NCBI GenBank assembly: GCA_037447605.1
Contig: CM074808.1
Coordinates: 1,538,311 to 1,568,192 of the forward strand
Direction of reading: 5' to 3'
From: Zygnema circumcarinatum
Taxonomy: Eukaryota; Streptophyta; Zygnematophyceae; Zygnematales; Zygnemataceae
Length of the DNA: 29,882 bases
The translations under genes and the position numbers were made by a program. Positions 1 to 8,935 of this stretch are shown one piece after another (position 1 is the first letter of the stretch; the number at the start of each line of letters is the position of its first letter). The notes below the pieces were generated by a model that searched no databases, was not told the origin of the DNA, and worked only from the letters and a program-made list of their open reading frames with translations.

Positions 1-146
1 GGGACGGTTCGGTTATGTTTGCACGATGCGAAAGGGGGCCCTGAGAATTACTTGAAGAGGGATGATGTTTGTGAAATGCGACGAAGAACTTATTTTCCTT
101 CCTTGACCACTCTGTTGGGATGTGGAAGGAGGGGTGACAACTGCAG

Positions 147-1892
147 GCAGACTTTGATGTGGTGTGGTGTCGCGGAACAGTGGGAGATCAGATTTTCAGG
201 CCCTGGGTGGAGCAGATATCTCGGCAGGGAGGCCGATTTTTGGCGAACAGGAGAGTGACAGATTTAATAGAGGACAGCAGCACAGGGCGGATCACGGGAG
301 TCAAATGCGGGGCGGAAGAGTTTGAAGCAGACGCAGTGGTCTTCGCTGTGGGAATAAACGGAATGCAGCGAATCGTTGAGAGCAGGTCATGAGATAACCT
401 TTCAGCTGCCTCGCCTTCGTTGGTGTTCGTTTCAGTTTTCTGTTTTGGGTTTTGCTGAATGGGGTTTGTGAGTGGGGGGTGTAACAGCGCTGTGCTGAAG
501 AAGCGTGAGGAGTTTGCAAACACTTCCAACTTGGGGGCAGTTGATGTGTTGGCAGTGCGGCTGTGGTTGGATCGCAAAGTAAGGGGACGATATCCTTTCG
601 ACTATTTGTTTCGGGCGCATGTGCATGTGGGTGACATTTCTTAATATGACCGACCTATGAATGTTGCTCCCAACACTCGCCTCGATTGTATCGTTTCTGT
701 ACTTTACCTGGCAGGTGCCCATACCCAAACCTAGCAATGCCTGCTTTGGATTCGACACAACGACCGGGTGGACGTTCTTTGACCTAAACGCGCTGCATGA
801 CGAGTTCAAAGACGAGCCCGGGACAGTGGTCGAGGCAGACTTTGTGAGTCTTTTTCTCTGTGCCCTTCTTGCATTGCAGCCCCTTTTGCGGGTTTGCTTC
901 TATGCTGAACTTTGCACAAATTTTCATATGAGTGTAGTGAACTTGGTATGAAATTTTGACAACCTGACTGTGAGGAAGCTTCTCACTGCCGTTGCCCTGC
1001 CCTGCCCTGCAGTATCATGCGAACCAGTTTCTGCCCATGAGCGATGATGCCATTGTGGCCAAAGTGCAGTCCTACCTCGCCACATGCATCCCCGAGTTCG
1101 GCAAAGCGGCAGTGCTCGACCGGGCGGTGGTGCGCTTCAGAAGGGCAGTGACACACTTCTTTCCAGGTGGGCCTTTAGGGTTTCTAGGGATGGTCAGAAG
1201 AGCGGACTACAGTATTCCGAGTTGCCTTCAGGGTTCTACGTTTGCATGTGAAAGAATATTGGTTTGAAATCCTAGTCAAACTACCATGTGCTATGAGTGA
1301 ACGCAATTTGAACAGCAAGCATAGAGGCACGGAAGAGAGGTCCTGGGAAAGGCACAGGAGGTGATGGAATTCTGAAACAAAGCTGGTAAGTTGGGGAAAA
1401 TCATCCCTCGTTCGAACCCTGTACTCGCCTGAGAGCTTGGTAAGTGTTTTGAGAATGATGTGAGGACGACTCTGTGCGGAGTGCAGGCTCCTACCAGTAC
1501 CTTCTAAGGGGGACCACGAGCTTCAGCAATCTGTTCATGTCGGGCGATTGGATCATCACCAACCACGGGTCGTGGTCCCAGGCATGCTCTCCCTCTGTTT
1601 GGAAACCATTGCTTGTTTGGGACATGAATTGCAGTTGGGGGAGACTGAGGTCTTTAAAATGTGAGTAATACTCACTTGAAGGAGCTGGGCCTGTGCGAGT
1701 GTGGAGCAGGAGAAGGCCTTCGTGACGGGCCTTGAAGCAGCCAACCGGGTGATAGCCCTCCTTGGGGAGGGCGAGCCTGCCCGCCTCGTTCCTGTGGAGG
1801 AGGACGAGCCCCATGTGAGGCAGCTGCGGACTGTGAACAAGGCGGCAAGGGAAGTCCTGTCCATGGCGCCATTCAGCAACATGTTTTTGTAG
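147..1892 (+). CDS. FAD-dependent oxidoreductase, carotenoid-desaturase/amine-oxidase-like family, C-terminal exons (5' partial)
   Basis: Six exons are readable: 147-385, 488-578, 715-843, 1013-1166, 1487-1581 and 1710-1892 (TAG at 1890-1892). Together they give 891 nt, or 296 codons plus stop, and codon phase closes at every junction. The start lies upstream; bases 1-146 look like intron ending in CTGCAG. Visible features are WCRGTVGDQIFRPWV near the beginning, a Rossmann-like segment EADAVVFAVGI, GWTFFDLNALHDE, and near the C-terminus LFMSGDWIITNHGSWSQ followed by EKAFVTGLEAANRV. That last pair matches the FAD-binding C-terminal motif of phytoene/zeta-carotene desaturase and related flavin amine oxidases. 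Members are usually plastid flavoproteins acting on lipophilic substrates; the substrate here cannot be told, and the plastid-targeting end is outside the window. The fifth intron has a GC donor (CAG|GCATGC at 1582). The family call is firm; the exact reaction is unknown. Confidence 0.8.
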
Positions 1893-2413
1893 CGCTGCTC
1901 TCGCCTTCATCGCGCTCCATCATTCTTTTGTTGTTTATTTTATGTTTGTCTTGTTGGGTTTCTTCGATTCTTTTATTTGCGCTAAAAAATCTTATTGAAA
2001 AACAACTGTTTTTGAAAAACACGCGTCGTTGAAAAGGTGTACTGCACTGGATTTTACACTTACCTAAAAAAAAAAATCATATACATTTTGTGTTCCTGGC
2101 GGGGTAGCGACTGCTTTCCAATTTCCTTTCAGTGTTGTGCCGTTCCGTAGTCATGAATGGTTTCGCCCACACTCCGCCTTTCGTTCAACATCTTCCATAC
2201 CCTCGCGCATTCGAACAACAACATTTACCCCCCACATGCATGCGTTCATGCTTGCGCTCCGCGTGTTCAACAAATCCCAAAACGTTACGTCGCCTGCGAG
2301 GTGTGAACGCGCGCACTGCTCTTCGCTATTTGAGGTCAGCGCTGACCGCCCTCTGCAGCCGTACACACTGGATGTCGTGGCCGTACGAAACCAGGTACGG
2401 AATGCACGATCGA

Positions 2414-2427
2414 CCGTACATGTACGG
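2414..2427. promoter_or_regulatory. Perfect 14-bp GTAC palindrome upstream of the root-cap gene
   Basis: The sequence CCGTACATGTACGG is its own reverse complement and lies 151 bp before the ATG at 2578. It contains two GTAC cores, the core bound by SBP-domain transcription factors (established for plants and for the Chlamydomonas copper regulator CRR1). The binding role here is inference. Confidence 0.45.
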
Positions 2428-2448
2428 CGGGACCGAGGGCGAGGGATG

Positions 2449-2530
2449 GAGAGAGAGAGTGCGAGAGGGAGAGGGGGAGGGAGAGGGAGAGGGAGAGGGA
2501 GAGGGAGAGGGAGAGGGAGAGGGAGGGAGT
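2449..2530 (+). repeat. GA-rich purine tract, GGGAGA hexanucleotide microsatellite
   Basis: Nearly pure purine on the plus strand, ending in about eight tandem GGGAGA units. It ends about 50 bp before the root-cap gene ATG, so it probably lies in the core promoter or 5'UTR. Similar tracts precede the ATGs at 24106 and 29032. Confidence 0.85.
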
Positions 2531-2577
2531 GGGAAATTGCAAGAAAGGAGGAGACCAGTTTCTGTGGTTCAAGAGCC

Positions 2578-4247
2578 ATGGCGGCGTCTCGCTCCGTCAG
2601 CCTCGGTGCACTCGTCTGCAGTTCTCTTCTGTGCCTAAGCAGGTGAGTGTCACAACGTTTTGGAGACACGGCAATGCATTTGATTGTCTGATGGATTTCC
2701 TGAAGTGGTTGGGAGGGGTGCTGCTTTTGGACTTGGGGGCCTTGGACGCACGTTAGAAAGAATGGTTGTAGAATCTGCATAGCGCTGGTTGGTGTTGAGC
2801 TTGGGATGTTGTTTGCCTGTAAAGGTTCGCCACTGCGAAGAAGCTTTAGGGTATTGCTGATGCCTGGTGAGGTGTAACGGCTGGTCGATGAAGCTGACAA
2901 CGCATTTTGTTCTTTTCGTTCTAACATGCACGCGTTAAGAAAATTCTGACAGACGTCTCAGTGCAGCTTGGGAGCCGTACATGGAGACCCGTCAACTTCG
3001 AGCGACAATAATCTATCCAAAGGTAGTGCTGACATTGTTGTTGCTGGATGGACAACTCCACTTAATCTCAGCACACTTATTTATAACATTATTTCAGTCC
3101 TCGATGGTTGCTCTTGGATATCCTCGTTTCGTGGGTGGGCGAGGCATATCTTAAGAGCGTGTGGTTATTGAGAGAGTGCGACGTGTCTTGTTTTTTGCTG
3201 GCATTGTTAATTTAACGATTTAATTAGCAAGGTGTGCATCTCCACTGGAGTTAACTTGGTGCTTTCATCCTTTGTGAGTGCCAGATCAGGGCTTGGTGGC
3301 CATTGTGCCACGAAGTTTTTGCCTCCTTACAGATAGGGACCTCCACATCAACATGCTTCTGAGCGGCTATCATGCTTCCGGCGGGCAGGATGTTAGGTCC
3401 TCTGAGACCGAGGTAGTTCGCTCTTGGATTAGGTGAGACTGTTATCTCCAGGACATTACTGCCAATCGCTAGCCATGTCGAAGGATGAATTCCACGGGTC
3501 TGCAGACAATGACAACACATACTTTTGTTTACGTTGCAGGGAGCTAGCCATTTTTTGGACCAAAGGTGGGAAATCCCATTCATTGGTGCTCGCTGCACGC
3601 CGTGGCCCAAACCAGGAGAGGGAGGAAGGCTACTTGCAATCACTGACGGTTGACGGAACTGCTCTTCCCCGCCTCAGTCTGGGTGACGAGGCCAGCCTTT
3701 TTGATGGTGATGCATCAGTGTCCTTCGAGGCTTATGAGAAGTCTGGACCTTTTGATGTGGACGTCTACAGAATCCAAATCGATGGCTTGTTTGAAGGAGA
3801 GGTTCGACTTCGGATCGCTAGCCCCCTCCTTCAGGAGGAGGGGGATGCTGAGGTTCACATGAATCTCGACATTTTGGATTTGCAGTACACCCCTGCTGTC
3901 AATGGAGTGATTGGGCAGTCATATCAGGACAGCAGGTACAGTACAACCTTGTTTCCTTGGTGGCTTTGGCTCAGGGCTCATCCTGCAGCATACCTGTCAA
4001 TCTAGAAAAGTTCTTTCTTTTTTTAAATTCTTCCCACTGCCACGTTTCCGACTGACAAAATTTTGTGTAACGCAGCTCTGAGCAATCCCTCGACTACTCA
4101 AGACTGGGCTTGATGGCGTCTCCGGCGCAGTTGGAGCACGTCCAGGGTTACGTTGCATCCAGCCTCATGGCAACTGACTGTGCTGTTTCCCAATACGCCC
4201 ACAAGCAGGTGGACTCGGCAGAAGACTCAGCTGTGGCCACAGCGTGA
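2578..4247 (+). CDS. Secreted root-cap-domain (LEA-like, PF06830-type) protein
   Basis: Exons 2578-2642, 2967-3022, 3333-3432, 3540-3935 and 4076-4247 (TGA 4245-4247) sum to 789 nt, a 262-aa product, with phase closing throughout. The ATG sits in a good context (GAGCCATGGCGG) and opens a signal peptide (MAASRSVSLGALVCSSLLCL). The middle carries DRDLHINMLLSGY. Exon 4 ends with VNGVIGQSYQDS and exon 5 has MATDCAVSQY around residues 231-245. The pairs DLHIN, V(N/D)GV(I/L)GQ(S/T)Y and DCAVS are hallmarks, in that order, of the plant root-cap/LEA-related family, known as secreted extracellular proteins of unclear biochemical role. The N-terminal part is shorter than in angiosperm members and lacks their Cys-rich segment. 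Exon 2 has alternative acceptors at 2953 and 2962; 2967 is chosen because only it keeps phase with exon 3. The gene converges with the minus-strand ligase. Confidence 0.8.
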
Positions 4248-5468
4248 GCTTTAAGCTGTTTCGATCAGTGGTGTCCGCGGACGCTCGTCAACCGGAACTT
4301 CTCAATATCATCGACGGTGTTTTAATTTTGAGGTAGTGCTGATCCTTTCATTAAACGGCATGCTGAAGACCCCACGTCGAACAAAGCCCACAGGAGAAAA
4401 TGGTGGGCACGAATAAGGCTGAAGTTCTGTAGAAATCCTGTGTCAATAATTGCCGAGGCATTTCAAGGAGCTCAGGCAAAGCCAACGTTCAAAGGCTTGA
4501 GCTCATTTGTCTCAGGACTTCAGCATAGCCACATGGAGGATTTTCTGCAGCGTGTCGCCAGAGTTTTTTATTCAAAATCTGTAAACTTATCTCGCGGGAG
4601 TAGTTAGAACCGGGACAGATGCAGATGAACATCTGCTTCTGACACATTCCGCGGAACTCGGGTTGTATTATTTATTTGTTTTTATAAATTGTCCGTTTTG
4701 AATGAAAACTGCGAAACAGAGCAATGAATAGTACTGAACTAATTTTTTTACTACGCTGTAACTGCAAAGAGGCACGTCGCAATCTGCAGACACACCGCAG
4801 CCTTCACGTGAACAGTTGGAAATTGGAAAGAAAAAATTGAAGTGGGTTGTGGCTACTACTACTCATTGTCTGGAATTGAGACAAAAATTGAAGTGGGTTG
4901 TGGCTACTACTACTCATTGTCTGGAATTGAGACGTCCAGCACCCAGGTCAACAACGCAGCCGTGGATGCAAAAGAAAGCGTGAAAAGTGAAGGGAAAATG
5001 CCCTTCAAGCCATTTGCAATGAATCCACATCTGCTTGCCAAAGCTGGCGGCGGCAAGCTGCAGTGCATCTGGCTCTGCCAAAGTCAACTCTTGGATCCGC
5101 GCCCAAAGCTGAAACTCAAACAGCTCGCTACTTGTCTCGTTTTGAGGTGTGCAAAATGTCATCCGGGTCGGACTGCACCATCAAGAGCTCGGAGAAGAGA
5201 TAATGGGTGCAGGTGTTCGCAGTCCCTATTTGCCTTCCACTCTCACTGGCAGCGAAGTCTCACACAGCATGTTGACTGGCTGTATGACTTTGGACGAACA
5301 AGTCGCAAATCTCTGAAACTGAACCGCAGAGACGAGAAGCCACAGCAGAAGGCAGGCCATTTGCTTATGTATTCAGAAATGCTTTCATGTAGCGAGCCCT
5401 GTGAATCAGCCATAGTTATGGGTCAAGTAAACGCAGCCATTACCTTCGACTCCGCGAGCACCGGACGG
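4248..5468. other. Intergenic region between two convergent genes
   Basis: This should hold the 3'UTRs of the root-cap gene (plus) and the HECT gene (minus). An AT-rich part near 4560-4760 fits transcript ends. The only structured item is a 51-bp tandem duplication at 4832-4933. An open frame (4842-5540, plus) runs through that duplication into the antisense of the last HECT exon, with no recognisable domain. I see no supported gene here. Confidence 0.6.
4832..4933. repeat. Perfect tandem duplication of a 51-bp unit
   Basis: Two identical copies, 4832-4882 and 4883-4933, beginning AAAAATTGAAGTGGG and ending GGAATTGAGAC, each containing a TACTACTACT run. Identity appears complete, so the duplication is recent or maintained. 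Fifty-one is a multiple of three, so the plus frame stays open through it. Confidence 0.95.
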
Positions 5469-8400
5469 CTACTGCAGGCCAAACCCCGTTGCGTTCTGAA
5501 TTGCAAGCTTGAGTCGCCCTTCAAGCTTTTCCTTGGATGAGTATTCCGGCAGCATGAGGACATTGAAGCATGTATGGGCAGTCGGCAACCTGCACATAGT
5601 GCACTCCCACTCATGTTACCACTGAAGGCAGGCCACAAGGTAGACCTGATTGACCTGAAACGCAGAAGGAAAGTTTGAAAACTCAACTCAACTCAACTCA
5701 ACTCAAGTTGAGTTTGAGTTTGAAAGTTGAGCCTCTGGACTATGAGTGGTCTACACGCCCTACTCAGTGAAGCACAACAGTCAGGCAATAAATGAAATAG
5801 AGAGGAGAGATGTATGCATGTACCGATCAGTATCGGGCCCATTCCGCATGACGATGAAGTTGAGAGAGCCAAGCCCTCCTATTGGGGATCGGTCATTGCC
5901 TGTGGAAAAGAAAAGAAGCTTCTTCTTGTCCTCCAGCGGCATGTGATGGACCTGTCTCACACCCCTCCAAATTACACATGCTCATCCGCATTCAGACTGT
6001 CCAACAAGCCGGAGAACGGTGAGGGCATCCTAAACAAAACGCAGAGACAGTTTAAGCTGAGGCTGAAGTCAGCGATTTCGGCCGCTCACCAGCTCCCAAA
6101 ACCACTTCACAACTTGTGAATCAGCGGTGAAGCCTCCCTCGTAGTGCGTTACTTGCTGAAGGGCCTTCATTACCAACAAGAGCCACACTCACCCTCTACC
6201 TTCAGTCCTGAATATGCCCTCCATTTGCAGCCGCTTCTATGAGGCATCATCCACTTCCCAACGCTGCTGCTATGCTTTGGATCAGGCCACCAACATTCCT
6301 AAGTGCTGCAACAGGGATCTGCAGAGCGACATGGCTCCCTAGCTGACTGCGAAAAGGAAAAGTGGAAGGAAGAAGGGCTCTATGCGAATGCTGACCGCAA
6401 AGTCAAAGTGTGGAAGGCCACACACAAGGAGTTCCAACTCTTCTGCGCGGAATAAGCTGAGGGCAGGCCCTCCACAAACCTGACAGAACAAATCGGCAGC
6501 ACATTTTCAAGCCCTCAGTGTATCCACATTCCTTGTTTCTGAATCGCATTGTCCACGGTAGTGATGGGTGTGTGAGTATATCCATGAATCTGTGAAGCTC
6601 ACTGCTGTGCTACAGGCACAGAACTGCTATCAACACACATGTGACGGTAGAGCTACAACTCTGGGCAAACCTGGACATTTCCTAAAGGTCAACCTCATGA
6701 ATCACAGAATCCCAGAACCTTCCGCAATGCCTGAGAAAGAACTGAAGATAGAATCACAACAAACACAATTTTATCATGCAATGGAGTGAAGGAGTCAAAA
6801 GAACGGCAGCCAACCTGCAGAAACCCGCGACTGAAGGCAGCAAACTGTTCCTTAACTGATTCGTCAAGGACATAGTTCACATACAATTCCACGTATCTGC
6901 GAAACAAACGATTGGTCAGTCAGTGATGCGGGGATGAACCGGAAATGAACCTTGCGAATGGACCGACTTGAGGAGGGAACTTACCTCTGCCGGTTCTCAT
7001 TTGTCACTATGGTGTTGCCTCCATCGGGAAGCAAATCATAGGTCCGCATCTCTCCAAAATATTCATACTCCACCTGCGAAAGTGGCCCCCAACAAAGAAA
7101 GATTGCTGAAGCAGGCTATCCCAATTAATAGTGTAATAGTATGCGAAATGAGGACAAGGTTAGTAAACGTTATGCCGGTCCCAAAAGTTGCCCCAAATGC
7201 AGACCTGGAAAGTCTGAGCCATGGCTGCTGCAACATCTCCTTCAAACTCGAGAAGTTTTTGCAGTCCTCGTCCGAGTTGAGGGTTCGCCTCTTTGAGGTC
7301 TTCCAAACCCAGCGTCTCCCCCACCAGCTTCTTATACACCGCCTGATCGGAGACGGAAAAAAAAAAAAAAAAAAAAAAATCCATTACAGTTGGAGATCAG
7401 AATGTTGGTATAATGAAACCGCGATTCTGTTTTTTTGAAATGAGAGAACGACACTGTACACAAGATCAAACAGAGAGGAGAGAGGAGAGAGGAGAATGCA
7501 CCATAGGAAAGTGCACGTCCAGAATGATGCCATTGTATATAGCGAGGCCAAGAGCAACCCCCACCTGCATATAAAAAGATAGGCACTGCATCAGCTTTCT
7601 AACATCCTGCTGTATATGACATGTTGAGTTTAAGTTTTGGGATCAATGCCTCACTGAGACTATTTTAGATCCCCTTGTGTTTAGTGTGACAATTAGTGTG
7701 AGTGTATATCTAGTGCGGTCCACACAGTCAGAGAGATAAGCCGATAGAAAAAACAAGACGAGTTTGCAACTAGAGTGGGTCACATTGAAACCGGTAAACG
7801 GTGTAATTCCGTAATTCCTTCGTAATGGAAGTAAAAGTGAATGGTTTGGGGAAGATGTCACCAGTTGGAATTCGAGCTCCGATTCCATTGACTTGCCATC
7901 GAACCAGAAAGAACGAGACTCCTCGTCGTATACAAACATACCTGAACCCAAAAGTGACCCTAAAACCCTGAGTCATGGACTTATTCTGCTGGGGTTTTAG
8001 CGCTTTAGATTCTCTACAAACCCGCTGGGTATCCATTCTAAATGCATAACAAAGACGTGGCCCAACTGGTTCCTTTTCTTGTTCAAAATGTTTCGTTTCT
8101 CAGAATGGGCAAAAAGCTGCATCTGAAAGTGGAATGGGGGTTGAAAGTTAGGCAGGAAGGCACCATAGCTAACGTTGAAGAGGTCGCGAATGAGCAGCTG
8201 AAAAAACTCTTTAGCCACTCCTCCTTCATCCACAGCATCCTCTCCACTGAACACCACCTGCATCATTGCGCATGTCACAACTCCCGATTTGGTAGTCAAC
8301 GAGTATATGCATGATTTTCCAGAATGTGAAGCTTTGTGAGATAACCACGAAAAGCAGGAGAAGCAGCCAATGTTCCCAAGCAGTCACCGACCTTGAGCGG

Positions 8401-8898
8401 CTTCTTCAGATCGTACGGATGAGCCGCGAGCTGTTGCAACGCGTCGTGGACCAATGCCTCTCGTCGAACCTGTCCACTTCCTCCCTCTTCTTCAGTTCTC
8501 GTCCTTTGAAAAAACAAAAAAAAAAAAAACGCCCAGAATGGGGGTGAATTGATGTTCAAATTATACACATGTGAATCCATACTTCATGCATGCGTGCATG
8601 CATGCATACATAGAGAGTGTGCAGATAGGACAAACGCGAGTGCGCACTGACAGTGATGAGGAGGACGGGCAGCGTCTGCGCGTGTCCGAACACGTGTTGC
8701 ACGACGGACGCCCGCACGTGCCGGCCCTTCTCCAGGGCGGCCTCGCCCTGCAGCCCACAAACTAGGAAGGAAAACTGAAGTCGAGGGGAGACCATAACTT
8801 GGAATGCAGAGAGAGCGAGAGGGAGAGAGAGAGAAGGAGACGAAAGAGAGAGGGGAGAGAGAGAGAGAGGGAGAGGGAGAGCGAGGGAAAGAGGGGGG

Positions 8899-8935
<37 letters not shown>

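Larger units (their letters stand above)
1893..2577 (+). promoter_or_regulatory. Intergenic region: 3' flank of the FAD gene and promoter/5'UTR of the root-cap gene
   Basis: The first part is AT-rich, with T-runs and an A-run (about 2066-2077), as expected for a 3'UTR/terminator. From about 2130 the composition becomes GC-richer. Before the ATG lie several GTAC motifs (near 2360, 2383 and 2397), a perfect 14-bp palindrome at 2414-2427, and a GA tract. The long ORFs here are low-complexity readings of the GA tract and are not genes. No TATA box can be assigned with confidence. Confidence 0.5.
5469..8469 (-). other. HECT catalytic domain, exons 22-32
   Basis: Exons: 8469-8392, 8257-8164, 7941-7862, 7564-7502, 7342-7205, 7073-6985, 6896-6815, 6479-6396, 6164-6090, 5951-5824 and 5589-5469; phase closes at all ten junctions. 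N-lobe: [96 protein letters not shown]. Hinge and C-lobe: [43 protein letters not shown] and LPTAHTCFN. The catalytic Cys is 32 residues from the end, and the final GFGLQ keeps the conserved Phe at position -4. The last four exons are too short to show up as long ORFs and are easily missed. Everything needed for catalysis appears present. Confidence 0.92.

Noticed and set aside
1400-1435. tRNA-like TTCGAAC box
   Set aside because: The flanking bases do not form a T-stem and no cloverleaf could be drawn in the surrounding bases.
2132-2927. Long open frames over the GA tract (168-258 codons)
   Set aside because: They depend on translating a GGGAGA microsatellite (Gly-Glu, Gly-Arg or Leu-Pro repeats) and overlap the start of the root-cap gene.
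4842-5540. 232-codon plus-strand ORF as a gene
   Set aside because: No recognisable domain, an internal perfect 51-bp duplication, and it runs antisense through a clearly coding HECT exon; kept only as an observation.
5469-8469. Initial impression that the HECT gene is a pseudogene lacking its catalytic lobe
   Set aside because: Four short in-phase exons (6479 to 5469) supply the complete C-lobe with the TCFN cysteine and terminal GFGLQ.
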